Assembly: GCF_947495565.1 (NCBI RefSeq)
Contig: NZ_CANLZM010000021.1
Span: 1-42,312 of the forward strand
Direction: 5' to 3'
Origin: an uncultured Pontibacter sp.
GTDB lineage: Bacteria; Bacteroidota; Bacteroidia; Cytophagales; Hymenobacteraceae
Length of the DNA: 42,312 bases
A program made the translations under genes and the position numbers. Numbering within the stretch: position 1 is the first letter of the stretch; each line of letters starts with the position of its first letter. Shown here piece by piece: positions 32,998 through 42,126 of this stretch. The notes beneath the pieces are model-generated. The model did no database searches and was not told the origin of the DNA. It saw only the letters and a list, made by a program, of their open reading frames with translations.

Positions 32998-33918
32998 ATG
33001 CTATACTTATTACTGAGCATTCTTTGCACAGCATCACTTCTGTTTATCTTTAAATTATACGAGCGCTACGGCGTGCATACGTTTCAGGCCATTGTGGTAA
33101 ACTACGTGGTGTGCGTACTGGTGGGCTTGCTGTTTCCGGGTGGTACGGATGTGCTGCAGCCGCAGATATTCACTCGTGCCTGGGCATACTTCGCTATGGC
33201 TTTAGGTGTGATATTTATTGTTAACTTTTACCTGATTGCCATTACAGCACAGCGAGTTGGCGTAACAGTGGCCTCAGTGGCGGCTAAGATTTCTTTGGTT
33301 ATACCCGTGCTCTTCAGCTTGCTGGTGCTGCAGACCACCGTGAAAGATTACACCTGGCTAAACTATGCTGGCATGGCCGCTGCTTTAGTCGCAATTGTGC
33401 TTTCTTCGCTGAGGCCGCGCGGGCAGGCAGACGGCGCAGGAGGTGCCAAAGTATCGGCGGCGCTGGCCATCTTGCTGCCCCTGGTTATTTTCCTCAACAG
33501 CGGCATTGCCGACTCCCTCATCAACTACACAAACCAGTACCACCTGCAGCCGCACGAAGCCAGCCAGTTTACCATGCTTACCTTCGCTACGTCGGCTGTG
33601 GCTGGCCTGGCAGTGTACGTTTACCAGTCGTTCCGCTATAAAACCAACTTCCGCCGCCGCAGTTTAATAGCCGGGTTTATACTTGGTGTACCTAATTATC
33701 TGTCTGTTTTTTTCCTGATACTTGCGCTGGGCTACTTTCACAACGACGGTGCTTTTTTTTACCCAATCAACAACATCGGCATTATCCTGGCCGGAGCGGC
33801 AGGCGCAGTTATTTTCTTCAAAGAAAAGCTGACCCCGCTAAACCTGCTGGGGCTGGTACTGGCTGTGCTTGCTCTTGTGCTTATCTCGTACCAGGAAATT
33901 ATGGCCAACCTGTTTTAA
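32998..33918 (+). CDS. EamA/DMT family transporter
   Basis: This 306-residue membrane protein has about ten hydrophobic helices in two halves, as in drug/metabolite transporters. The first half ends AGMAAALVAIVLSSLRPRGQ and the second ends NLLGLVLAVLALVLISYQE. EKLTPLNLLG is the usual EamA EKLTxxxxxG signature. The substrate is unknown. Two bases separate it from the YigZ gene, so they share a transcript. Confidence 0.85.
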   Translation: MLYLLLSILCTASLLFIFKLYERYGVHTFQAIVVNYVVCVLVGLLFPGGTDVLQPQIFTRAWAYFAMALGVIFIVNFYLIAITAQRVGVTVASVAAKISLVIPVLFSLLVLQTTVKDYTWLNYAGMAAALVAIVLSSLRPRGQADGAGGAKVSAALAILLPLVIFLNSGIADSLINYTNQYHLQPHEASQFTMLTFATSAVAGLAVYVYQSFRYKTNFRRRSLIAGFILGVPNYLSVFFLILALGYFHNDGAFFYPINNIGIILAGAAGAVIFFKEKLTPLNLLGLVLAVLALVLISYQEIMANLF

Positions 33919-33920
33919 CC

Positions 33921-34526
33921 ATGGAAGATACCTACAGAACCATAGAAGCGCCCGCCGAAGGCCTGTACAAAGAAAAAGGAAGCAAGTTTATTGCCTTGGC
34001 TTATCCGGTTTATTCCGAAGAGGAGGTGAAGGAGGTGCTGGCTGAGCTACGAAAAAAGTACTATGATGCCCGCCACCACTGTTATGCCTACATACTCGGG
34101 GCCGACCAAAGCCGCTACCGCGCCAACGACGATGGCGAACCCAACCACTCTGCCGGCGACCCTATACTTGGCCAGATTCGCTCTGCCGAACTTAGCAACG
34201 TGCTGGTGGTGGTGGTACGATACTTCGGGGGCACCAAGCTGGGCGTAAGCGGGCTTATCAACGCGTACAAAGTATCCGCTGCCGAGGCACTGGCCAATGC
34301 CACTGTTGTAGAAAAGCATGAAACAGTGCTGCTGCTGGCTCATTACGCTTACCCGCAGATGAACGACGTGATGAGCCTGGTGAAGGAGTATGACCTGCAG
34401 GTGCGCGACCAGCAGTTTGAACTTGACTGCCGCCTGACACTGGAAGTTCGCCGAAAACTTCAGGAGGAAATAACCGCCAAACTAGAGGAAATGGATGGCG
34501 TTGAAGTATCGCTTGTATCTGAATAA
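33921..34526 (+). CDS. YigZ/IMPACT family protein
   Basis: This is a 201-residue UPF0029 protein. The N-terminal half carries KKYYDARHHCYAYILG (48-60), RANDDGEPNHSAGDPIL and VVVVRYFGGTKLGVSGL (95-112), the family signature. The C-terminal half is a short ferredoxin-like domain. Relatives affect translation control or ribosome-associated functions in other organisms. No exact role is assigned. It is translationally close to the upstream transporter and 37 bases from corA. Confidence 0.93.
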   Translation: MEDTYRTIEAPAEGLYKEKGSKFIALAYPVYSEEEVKEVLAELRKKYYDARHHCYAYILGADQSRYRANDDGEPNHSAGDPILGQIRSAELSNVLVVVVRYFGGTKLGVSGLINAYKVSAAEALANATVVEKHETVLLLAHYAYPQMNDVMSLVKEYDLQVRDQQFELDCRLTLEVRRKLQEEITAKLEEMDGVEVSLVSE

Positions 34527-34563
34527 ACCAGTTAACTTTTAAAACTCACGCTCTCGCTACGCT

Positions 34564-35697
34564 ATGTTTAAACGCCCCAAGAACCTCCGTACCCGTAACA
34601 AAATTCTGGAACGCAAGGCAGGCATCAAGCCGGGCTCACTGGTTATTCCCGCCGAGGCTTTTGCGCCGCGCTTTTTCCTGATGTCGTTTAACGAGGAGAT
34701 GTTTGAGGAGGTGGAGCTGCCTACTTACCAGGATCTGCTGCATCAGGTACAGTCCCGGCCGGACGCACGCCACTGGATCGATATTCGGGGATACGCTGAC
34801 CAGGCGATGCTGGAGACGCTCATGCAGGATTTCGGGCTGCACGCACTGCAGATGGAGGATGTGATAAATGATTACCAACGCCCCAAGGTAGAAGAGTTTG
34901 GTGGCAATCGCCTATTTATAATTACCCGTATGCTGCGCTGGTCGCCGGATTTCAAGACGCTGGACGATGTGCAGCTCTCGTTGTTTACCGGTCCGAACTA
35001 TGTGCTTAGCCTGCAAAGCGATTACGGCGATTGCCTGAACCCGCTACGAGACCGTATTCGCGCCGGCAAAGGCATTATTCGGCAGCGCCCGCCCATGTAC
35101 ATTGCTTATGCCATCCTGGACGTGGTGCTGGACTATTATTTCCCGGTAATGGCTGATATCGGCATCTACATTGAGGAGCTGGAACAGCACGTGCTGCTGC
35201 AGCCATCCAAAGCGACATTAGCCCAGGTGCTGGACCTTAAAAACGAGCTTGTAAAGCTGCGCCGCATTACCTGGCCCGCCCGCGACCTGATGAACGAACT
35301 ACTGCGCATGGACGAAAACATTATTCCGGAGAACCTCAAAGTATACTTCCGCGATGCCTACGACCATGCCGTGCAGCTGATTGACTTAGTGGACAACCAC
35401 CGCGAGATGGCCTCCAGCTTGGTAGAGCTTTACATGTCTACGGTAAGCAACCGCATGAACGAGATCATGAAAGTGCTCACCATTATCTCCAGTATCTTTA
35501 TCCCGCTGAGTTTTATTGTGGGGTTGTATGGGATGAACTTCTCGCACCAGAACCCTGAAACAGGCCAGGTCTACCCGCATAGCATGCCGGAGCTTTATCA
35601 GCCCTACTCCTACCCTATCCTGCTTGGGTTAATGGCCATACTTATACTTTTGCAGCTATACTTCTTTTACAGAAAAGGCTGGTTCAGGAGTTTTTGA
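34564..35697 (+). CDS. corA: Magnesium/cobalt transporter CorA
   Basis: This is a 377-residue CorA channel subunit. A large cytoplasmic funnel domain precedes two C-terminal helices. The selectivity motif YGMNF lies at 322-326 and the last helix ends FYRKGWFRSF, with the typical basic tail. It takes up Mg2+ as a pentamer. It closes the three-gene plus-strand group after the DMT transporter and YigZ. Confidence 0.95.
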   Translation: MFKRPKNLRTRNKILERKAGIKPGSLVIPAEAFAPRFFLMSFNEEMFEEVELPTYQDLLHQVQSRPDARHWIDIRGYADQAMLETLMQDFGLHALQMEDVINDYQRPKVEEFGGNRLFIITRMLRWSPDFKTLDDVQLSLFTGPNYVLSLQSDYGDCLNPLRDRIRAGKGIIRQRPPMYIAYAILDVVLDYYFPVMADIGIYIEELEQHVLLQPSKATLAQVLDLKNELVKLRRITWPARDLMNELLRMDENIIPENLKVYFRDAYDHAVQLIDLVDNHREMASSLVELYMSTVSNRMNEIMKVLTIISSIFIPLSFIVGLYGMNFSHQNPETGQVYPHSMPELYQPYSYPILLGLMAILILLQLYFFYRKGWFRSF

Positions 35698-35743
35698 GTT
35701 CAGATAAACCCAGTTATACTTTATAAATGCTACTGCATACCAA

Positions 35744-38467
35744 CTACTCCTCTCCTACAGTAAACCGCAGTTTCTTCAACTGATTGCCTAAGGTAAAGTA
35801 TAAAGTGTAATCGTTGGAGGTTTCGTTGTAGTAGATGGTAACCGGATGGCTGTTCTCCAGGGAGCGGCCTCCTATCAGCTTGCCTTTGGCATCGTACAAG
35901 TATGTTTTGCGAGGGCCTGTTTCAGTAACGGCATATACATTTTTATCTCCTCCAAAACGGAAATACTGCACAATTTTAGGGGCTGAGGTTACATAGCGCT
36001 TCTCAAATAACTCGTTCAGGTCCTGGTCCAGTACCGTAACTTTGCCCTGCTCCTGCTGCACAATAATATACGAGCGGCCATTACTGCTCTCCGGCACCAG
36101 GTCAAACATAGCGCGTTTGCTAGGGCGCACCAGCTGCTCGCGGCCCAGCACCTTACCCAGCAGGTTAAAAGTCACCACATTGCCATACCTTGTTACAGCT
36201 GTTACCTCAGTACGCTTTAGGTCAGCCCCAACTTTAGCCACTGCGCCAGAAGTCAGCGGTACTTTCAGGTTTATCGGGAAGCCAGGGTATGTATCGCCGT
36301 TGCGGTTAAGGGCATAGATGTAGCCATTTTCCAGCGCCACCAGAATAACGTCGCGGCCACCTACGCGCAGGTGCTGCGGCTCTGCTGCCAGGCGGTAATC
36401 CATACGGCGCGGCAGCCAACCTTGCACAGCCGCACCAAGCATGTTGTACATGTACAAGTTGCCGAGGTTATCATCCACCAACACACGGTAATTGCCATCC
36501 TTCTCGTAATCGAAAACAGCCAGGTGCTGCAGGTCCAGCGTATCGGGCAGGTTAAACGGAAAATTCTCCAGCGGCTGCCCCTGGTTGTTTATGGCATGGA
36601 TGCGGTTGGAAGTGATGAATAAGTAGCGCAGCTTCTTATCCGGGCCGTACTCTATCTGCTTAATATCGCTGCGGAGGGCGGAGCCGAGGCTGTCAGTCCA
36701 GCCGCGTTTGCCCAAGGCGGTAACGTTGAGCAGCACGTTGGAAGAATCCTGCACCACCAGCTCACGGCTGCGGTCTACCGCATTTTGCACCGGGAAGGGC
36801 CGTGTGTCCAGCCGGTTATCAAAGGTTAAGCTTATTTCCTCCTCAAACACATCCTGTCCGGTAATCTTGCTTTGGTCCGGCCTCCGGATAACGAGGCTGG
36901 TGTAGTAGCGCCCCTCCACCACAGAAAACTGCAGCGCCACCTGTGCGAAACGTTTAATCAAAGTGGCATTCTGCAGCAGGTTTTCCCGGTCTTCCTCCGT
37001 TGTGTAGCGGTTAAGTATATACCAGGCGTTAACGGTGTTCAGGTAAAGGCTGAAGTTTGCCTCCTGCAGCGTTTCATCCAGAAAAGCCTTTTGCGCCACA
37101 GACTTGCTCCAAACGTTCTCCTCAGAGATATCGTCCAGGAGAAGCCGCAAAGTAGCTATTTCTTCTGCAAGCAGCAGGTAATCGTCCACCTGCACCACGT
37201 AACTTTGCTCAAAGCCCTTAAATACGCGCCCCAGCAACTGCTCTGGCAGCTCCGGCACATTCAACAGTTGTATAGTATAACTCCCGTAGTTTTCGGTGTA
37301 TGGTTTTTCCTTGCGAGCCTCGGCGAGTTGTGCGGCCAGGCTGTTTAGCAGGCGTTGTGTTTCGGCAGGGTTTGCTGTATGCGCAAACGTAACTTTTTCG
37401 GGGCTTTGGCTGATGCTGTTTGCCTCCAGGTACACCAGCGCAGCTTCATTGCTGAAGCTCTGGGCAAGGCTATCCACCGTGGCGGCATACGCGGATTTGT
37501 TGTTTTTCTGCGGCTGCCTTAAACGCGCTGTTTCCTCCAGGCCAAAGTGCAGCAGCATAGCGATCCGGTTTGGCAGGTAAGCCTTTAAACCGAGCAGCTG
37601 CGGCTTTTTAGGCTGCATCAGGCTGTGCAGCGAGTTGTTCAGCTTCTCAGGGGTAGAAAAGCCGTTCAGAAAGATCTTATTCCGCTCCAGCTTCAGCTCC
37701 AGCATGGCGTTTTGGCACAGCGTGGACAAGTAGCGCACCTGCGGCATCACATCCTCCTTCAGGAAAAGCCCCAACATATCTGGCAGCACACGGTAATTCA
37801 CGAACACGTTGGCGTAAACTTCGGGCTGGCTCAGGTAATTAATGTTACTGAACTCCGCTGCAACAGATGTGGGTTTGCCACGGGTTATGCGGCGCACAAT
37901 CTCCTCCACCAGCACGGGTGAGGCACTTAAGATGATGTTGTTGTGGTAAGTGAAGTAGGTGAAGCTGCTGCCGTTGCGCGTGTTGGTTATATCAGTAAGC
38001 AACTGCCCCTGGTAGTTGCGGGAAGTCTGCTCAAAAAGCTCGCTCTTGTTTAGGTTTTCGGTTAGGGTGCGTAAAAACCGGTGCTCGCCTACAGAACTTA
38101 CAGGCACGTAAAACACATACATCACATCCGATTTGCCCTCTACATGCAAAGAGGTAAGTATACTTTTCTCGTCCAGAAAACGGTCGAGGCGCTGGTTGCC
38201 GGGGGCTATACTATCCAAGTAAGCCATGTTTTCCTGAAAGCGGCTGGCCAGTGGCAGCACCGAAAAGCTTTGCCACAGCTCTGTCTGGCGCAGGTGCTCC
38301 ATCAGTTCCTGGTGGTTGTTTGTCTCCACCACCAGCGCCGCATTATCCGGCACAAGCGCCCACAGGTTTACTTTTTCCCGTGAGTCTTTCCAGCGGTTGA
38401 AGCCGTAGAAAATAAGGGAGGCAAGTATAACAAAGCCGATGAAGAAAAATACAATGCGTTTTGGCAT
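35744..38467 (-). CDS. Membrane-anchored large protein with C-terminal propeller-like region
   Basis: The product is 907 residues from the ATG at 38467 (MPKRIVFFFIGFVILASLIFYGFNRW), with one N-terminal helix as anchor. The frame open to 38647 overlaps the stress-protein start and is discarded. Residues 30-620 have a pattern like DUF3352 proteins (WALVPDNAALVVETNN; repeated barrel-like segments). The last about 290 residues contain repeats of YIYALNRNGDTYPGFPINL and YRVLVDDNLGNLYMYNMLG type, suggesting a beta-propeller. Function is unknown. Its size and anchoring suggest an envelope role. Confidence 0.75.
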   Translation of the reverse strand: MPKRIVFFFIGFVILASLIFYGFNRWKDSREKVNLWALVPDNAALVVETNNHQELMEHLRQTELWQSFSVLPLASRFQENMAYLDSIAPGNQRLDRFLDEKSILTSLHVEGKSDVMYVFYVPVSSVGEHRFLRTLTENLNKSELFEQTSRNYQGQLLTDITNTRNGSSFTYFTYHNNIILSASPVLVEEIVRRITRGKPTSVAAEFSNINYLSQPEVYANVFVNYRVLPDMLGLFLKEDVMPQVRYLSTLCQNAMLELKLERNKIFLNGFSTPEKLNNSLHSLMQPKKPQLLGLKAYLPNRIAMLLHFGLEETARLRQPQKNNKSAYAATVDSLAQSFSNEAALVYLEANSISQSPEKVTFAHTANPAETQRLLNSLAAQLAEARKEKPYTENYGSYTIQLLNVPELPEQLLGRVFKGFEQSYVVQVDDYLLLAEEIATLRLLLDDISEENVWSKSVAQKAFLDETLQEANFSLYLNTVNAWYILNRYTTEEDRENLLQNATLIKRFAQVALQFSVVEGRYYTSLVIRRPDQSKITGQDVFEEEISLTFDNRLDTRPFPVQNAVDRSRELVVQDSSNVLLNVTALGKRGWTDSLGSALRSDIKQIEYGPDKKLRYLFITSNRIHAINNQGQPLENFPFNLPDTLDLQHLAVFDYEKDGNYRVLVDDNLGNLYMYNMLGAAVQGWLPRRMDYRLAAEPQHLRVGGRDVILVALENGYIYALNRNGDTYPGFPINLKVPLTSGAVAKVGADLKRTEVTAVTRYGNVVTFNLLGKVLGREQLVRPSKRAMFDLVPESSNGRSYIIVQQEQGKVTVLDQDLNELFEKRYVTSAPKIVQYFRFGGDKNVYAVTETGPRKTYLYDAKGKLIGGRSLENSHPVTIYYNETSNDYTLYFTLGNQLKKLRFTVGEE

Positions 38468-38486
38468 GGCAGGCGCTATCAGGTTA

Positions 38487-38494
38487 CAAAAATA
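38487..38494 (-). promoter_or_regulatory. Candidate -7 box for the large membrane-anchored protein
   Basis: Minus strand TATTTTTG fits TAnnTTTG, 20 bases before the ATG at 38467. No TTG at -33 was found. Confidence 0.35.
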
Positions 38495-38615
38495 GGGTAT
38501 TTTTTTTAACTGTGCCGAGGCCTGAACTTTATGTGAGAATACCGTACTGCAGGAGCGTAACTCCTTTTTCAAACTTGCACGTATACAACATCCTAGCTTT
38601 ATAAAAAACCCTAAC

Positions 38616-39518
38616 ATGTTTAGAATACTGATACCTGTTGACTTCACAGACAGCTCCGCAAACGCCTGCCGCTATGCCCTTTACCTGGGTGTTGCCGTGC
38701 CGCAGGCAGAAGTCCTGCTGCTCCACTGCTTCAACGATTACCTGCTGCAGCCCGAGATGGACGACCCGCTTATAGACACCGGAAGCGGCACGTTAAGCCC
38801 CGGCTCCGAAATAATCACCGACCGCGTGCTGCACCGCAATCAGCAGGACGAACAGGATAAACTGGAGAGCCTGTACCAGGAAATGCAGTCAGAAGCACGC
38901 ACCCTCGGCCAGAACATCCACCTGAAGCACTCCTTTATGTTTGGGATGCCTGAGGATGTTATACCGGACGAGGTAAAGCGCTTTAAGCCTGACCTGCTAC
39001 TCATGGGCACCCAAGGCGAAGACAACATGATCCGCTCTATTTTTGGCACTATTACCACCAAAATGATAGAAGAGACCAAGGTGCCGCTGCTAACTGTGCC
39101 GGAGGCTTATAAACAGCACAGCCTGCGCCGCGTTTTATACGCCACCGATTTTGACAAGACAGACGCACAGGCGCTGATTGTGCTGCAGCAACTTCTGCAG
39201 TCGTTCGACTCTGAGATTCTCTGCGCACACATCGGCACAGAAGACTCAGAGCGAGACGACAGCTTTAAAATGGAGCAGCTGCAGGCACGGCTATATTCCG
39301 AACTGCCAAACCACGGGCTACAGTTTGCGTTGCTGCAGGGAGATGATGTGGCCGATGCCTTGCAGGAGTTTGTGACGCGGGAGCAGGTAGACCTGATTGC
39401 CCTGAATAACCACCAACGCTCGCTGCTCAGCAGCATTTTTAAACCGAGCCTCAGTAAAAAGCTGGTGCGGGAGGCGCAGGTGCCTCTGTTGATCTTCCAC
39501 AGCCCCGAAAAAGCTTAG
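38616..39518 (+). CDS. Tandem universal stress protein
   Basis: The product is 300 residues, two Usp domains of about 150 each. Domain 1 has ILIPVDFTDSSANACRYAL and GTQGEDNMIRSIFGTITTKM, close to the ATP-binding G-2x-G-9x-G(S/T) motif. Domain 2 has RVLYATDFDKTDAQAL, but its nucleotide loop reads NNHQRSLLSSIFKPSLSKK, lacking the glycines. So domain 1 may bind ATP and domain 2 probably does not. Usp proteins respond to stress and starvation. It is divergent from the 907-residue gene and overlaps the ATP-grasp gene by 4 bases tail to tail. Confidence 0.9.
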   Translation: MFRILIPVDFTDSSANACRYALYLGVAVPQAEVLLLHCFNDYLLQPEMDDPLIDTGSGTLSPGSEIITDRVLHRNQQDEQDKLESLYQEMQSEARTLGQNIHLKHSFMFGMPEDVIPDEVKRFKPDLLLMGTQGEDNMIRSIFGTITTKMIEETKVPLLTVPEAYKQHSLRRVLYATDFDKTDAQALIVLQQLLQSFDSEILCAHIGTEDSERDDSFKMEQLQARLYSELPNHGLQFALLQGDDVADALQEFVTREQVDLIALNNHQRSLLSSIFKPSLSKKLVREAQVPLLIFHSPEKA

Positions 39519-40417
39519 GCCATACTTTGCGATGGCTGCTGCAGTTGCTCCAACAGCGCCTGGTAGTAGCGTTCTATGGCACCCTCGCTGGTGGCCATAA
39601 ACAGAAAAGGCTCTATCAGCTCCAGCTCCATCAGCACCAGTTCTCCGTTAAGCTCTACGCCATCTACGCGTGCGTATAGGCAACCCTGCGCATACTTGTC
39701 TACCAGGTTGTGTGCGGCTTCTAGTAGCTGCGCCGGCGGCTCCGGCGTGTGCACTGTTCCTCCAAAGAAATGCTGCACCCTGAAGTCGCCGGCCTTTGCC
39801 GCTTTAAGCACCGTATGGCTGTAGGCTCCGTTAAAAAACAGAAAAGACCACTCGCCTTTCGTCTGGATTTCCGGCACGAAGGGCTGCGCCAGAAAACTCT
39901 CCTGCTGCAGCAGCTCGTTTATAGTTTCGGTTTTGGCCTCGGCCTCCTCTTGGGTAAGGGCAAAAGTGTTTTTGGCCCCTCCGCTCACGGCCGGCTTCAC
40001 AATAATTTTATCAGACTGCAGTTGCGCAAATACCTCTGCCGTTTGCAGCTTTGTACCCTGCTCCAGCCACACCGAAGGCACCACGTTTTCGCCCTGCTCC
40101 TGCAGCTCCACCAGGTAGCGTTTGTCGGCATTCCAGCGCACTGTTTTTATCGGGTTAAGCACCCGCACCTGCAGTTTATCCAACTGATCGAGCCAAGTAT
40201 AAAAAGCAGTGATTTTATCAAAGTAATCCCATGGCGACTTTAGCAGCACCACATCATACTTGCCCCAGTCCACAGCTGGGTCGTCCCAGATTTCGAGCGT
40301 AACTTGCAGGCCTTTTTTATTTAAAAAGCTGTGCAGTCGGGCATTTTCCTCCTCCGAAACACCTGTATATTTACCTGCGTCTTTATAAGTGACAAGCGCT
40401 ATTTGCTGAGTATTCAT
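39515..40417 (-). CDS. ATP-grasp family protein (DcsG/RimK-like)
   Basis: The product is 300 residues. VVLLKSPWDYFDK (preATP-grasp half), IIVKPAVSGGAKNTF (nucleotide-binding loop with Lys), FVPEIQTKGEWSFLFFNG and RVDGVELNGELVLMELELIEPFLF (metal-binding acidic residues) define an ATP-grasp ligase. It resembles the glutathione-synthetase-like branch that includes DcsG of cycloserine synthesis. A carboxylate-amine ligation via acyl-phosphate is expected. Substrates are not inferable. No partner genes in the window suggest a pathway. Confidence 0.85.
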   Translation of the reverse strand: MNTQQIALVTYKDAGKYTGVSEEENARLHSFLNKKGLQVTLEIWDDPAVDWGKYDVVLLKSPWDYFDKITAFYTWLDQLDKLQVRVLNPIKTVRWNADKRYLVELQEQGENVVPSVWLEQGTKLQTAEVFAQLQSDKIIVKPAVSGGAKNTFALTQEEAEAKTETINELLQQESFLAQPFVPEIQTKGEWSFLFFNGAYSHTVLKAAKAGDFRVQHFFGGTVHTPEPPAQLLEAAHNLVDKYAQGCLYARVDGVELNGELVLMELELIEPFLFMATSEGAIERYYQALLEQLQQPSQSMA

Positions 40418-40563
40418 TTTTTATCATCTTTGCCGCCAAATTATACTTTATCCCGGGCCTAAACAAACGGAGGGAAGCTGTTTTAGCTATAACTTTTGGG
40501 CGGTTGATTCTCGTATGTAGGTATAGTTTATCCGCTCCAGCTTACTAAAACGCATCGTTCATT

Positions 40564-41202
40564 ATGTTTCTCCGCTCTTACAGCATCTGCCATAAGTACA
40601 GCCTTAAAGCCCGGCTGCTGCTTTTGCTGCTGCTAGTACATACTTTTGCCACCGCCTGCACCGATAGCTCCCCGGAAGAAGAGGCCGACGTGCCATTTGA
40701 GCGACGTACCGCTGAGCCAGACACTACCGCGGTGAGCACCACCCGCGCCCTTGCCACAATTGATCTTCTAGGAAACCCTTTTGTAGCCAACCGCCAGCAA
40801 AGCAACGATCTGACAACTTATTTCGATCGTATTGATTCTGATTTTACTGTAGATGCTGATGCCATCGAAAACCGGCACAAAGCAAGCGTAACAGATACGA
40901 TCTTTACCATCCGGTTCGGCAGCTCTTTTATGGAATTTTATGCCCCTAGCCATTCCGGCGACCTGCACCTGCAAGTAGCAGACATCCGCAGTACGGATAT
41001 AAAACTACGCAACAACCTGCAAGTGGGCATGGCCCAGGCCGAGCTGATAAAGCGACTGAAGAGTCAGGCCGAAGACATCAAAATAACACAAGCACCTAAC
41101 GAAGTGGTTGCCTCTGCAAAAGAAGGCGCACCAGTTACGCTGCGTTTCTACCTCCAGAAAGGCAAAGTAAGCCGCATTCTGTATGAAGGGTATGTAGATT
41201 AG
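40564..41202 (+). CDS. Lipoprotein of unknown function
   Basis: The product is 212 residues. A long N terminus (MFLRSYSICHKYSLKAR) precedes LLLLLLLVHTFATAC, with Cys32 as the likely lipidation site. The linker SSPEEEADVPFERRTAEPD is acidic and disordered. The folded part has DTIFTIRFGSSFMEFYAPSHSGDLHLQVADI and NNLQVGMAQAELIKRL, followed by a beta strand-rich end (GAPVTLRFYLQKGKVSRILYEGYVD). VGMAQAELIKRL resembles the small SmpA/BamE-like motif but is not enough to assign. No family recognised. Confidence 0.72.
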   Translation: MFLRSYSICHKYSLKARLLLLLLLVHTFATACTDSSPEEEADVPFERRTAEPDTTAVSTTRALATIDLLGNPFVANRQQSNDLTTYFDRIDSDFTVDADAIENRHKASVTDTIFTIRFGSSFMEFYAPSHSGDLHLQVADIRSTDIKLRNNLQVGMAQAELIKRLKSQAEDIKITQAPNEVVASAKEGAPVTLRFYLQKGKVSRILYEGYVD

Positions 41203-41303
41203 AAGCTATTATGTAGTACCTAAATGCCTTTCCTGCTGCGCCAGCACCTGGTTTATACTTTTCTGCAGCCTCAAATTCCCTGCACTCAAAGTACTCAAAT
41301 TAT

Positions 41304-41311
41304 TACCTTTG
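41304..41311 (+). promoter_or_regulatory. Candidate -7 box for dtd-mazG
   Basis: TACCTTTG matches TAnnTTTG and lies 25 bases before the dtd start. A heptamer AAGTATA lies between. No TTG was found at -33. Confidence 0.42.
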
Positions 41312-41335
41312 CCCTGAACCAAAGTATAGCACACC

Positions 41336-41794
41336 ATGCGCATTGTGATTCAGCGGGTAACGGAGGCTGCCGTAAAAATTGAGGGCCGCACCAAAGGGCA
41401 AATCGGCTTAGGGCTCCTGCTGCTGGCCGGCTTCTGCCCTAACGATACAGCGGAAGATCTGAAATGGATGGCCGGAAAAGTAGCCGCGCTGCGCATATTC
41501 TCTGATGCGGAAGGAAAGATGAACCTGAGCATAAAAGATGTGAATGGCGAGGCGCTGGTGATTAGCCAGTTTACGCTCTATGCCAGCACCAAGAGAGGCA
41601 ACCGACCTTCTTACACCAATGCCGCACCGCCTGCGGTAGCTATCCCTTTGTATGAGCAATTTGTGAAACTGCTGGAGGAGGCGCTGGAGAAACCAGTGCA
41701 GACAGGCGAGTTTGGGGCTGACATGAAAGTATCGCTGCTGAACGATGGCCCGGTAACAATAGTGATGGACACCGAACACAAAGACCTATTTTAA
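41336..41794 (+). CDS. dtd: D-aminoacyl-tRNA deacylase
   Basis: This 152-residue enzyme removes D-amino acids wrongly attached to tRNA. SQFTLYA at 77-83 and NDGPVT near 138-143 are the two cross-subunit active-site motifs, including the Gly-Pro pair. The N terminus MRIVIQRVTEAAV is canonical. Length is normal. It is cytosolic and functions as a dimer. The MazG gene starts two bases after its stop, so they are coupled. Confidence 0.96.
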   Translation: MRIVIQRVTEAAVKIEGRTKGQIGLGLLLLAGFCPNDTAEDLKWMAGKVAALRIFSDAEGKMNLSIKDVNGEALVISQFTLYASTKRGNRPSYTNAAPPAVAIPLYEQFVKLLEEALEKPVQTGEFGADMKVSLLNDGPVTIVMDTEHKDLF

Positions 41795-41796
41795 GT

Positions 41797-42123
41797 ATGA
41801 CCATAGCCGAAGCACAAGCCATTGTAGATAAATGGATACATGAAAACGGAGTCCGTTACTTTAACGAGCTCACCAACATGGCCATACTTACCGAGGAAGT
41901 TGGCGAGGTGGCCCGCATCATCTCCAGGCAATACGGGGAGCAGTCGTTTAAGAAAAGTGACGAGGGCAAGCAGCTGGGCGACGAGTTAGCCGATGTATTG
42001 TTCGTGCTGATTTGCCTGGCAAACCAGACCGGCGTTAACCTAACAGATGCCCTGCAAAAGAACCTCGAGAAGAAAACCAACCGCGACAGCGACCGGCATA
42101 AGCAAAACGAAAAGCTAAAGTAA
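41797..42123 (+). CDS. MazG-family nucleotide pyrophosphohydrolase
   Basis: The product is 108 residues, a single MazG domain. EEVGEVAR (33-40) and DELADVLF (62-69) provide the metal-binding glutamates and aspartate. This small form hydrolyses NTPs to NMP and pyrophosphate, usually for pool cleaning. The basic C terminus (EKKTNRDSDRHKQNEKLK) is typical. It follows dtd with a 2-base gap and ends at a GAGTTAG-family repeat. Confidence 0.93.
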   Translation: MTIAEAQAIVDKWIHENGVRYFNELTNMAILTEEVGEVARIISRQYGEQSFKKSDEGKQLGDELADVLFVLICLANQTGVNLTDALQKNLEKKTNRDSDRHKQNEKLK

Positions 42124-42126
42124 ACC

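Noticed and set aside
38468..38647. N-terminal extension of the 907-residue protein
   Set aside because: It would overlap the divergent stress-protein start and has no homology pattern. The anchor helix starts at 38467.
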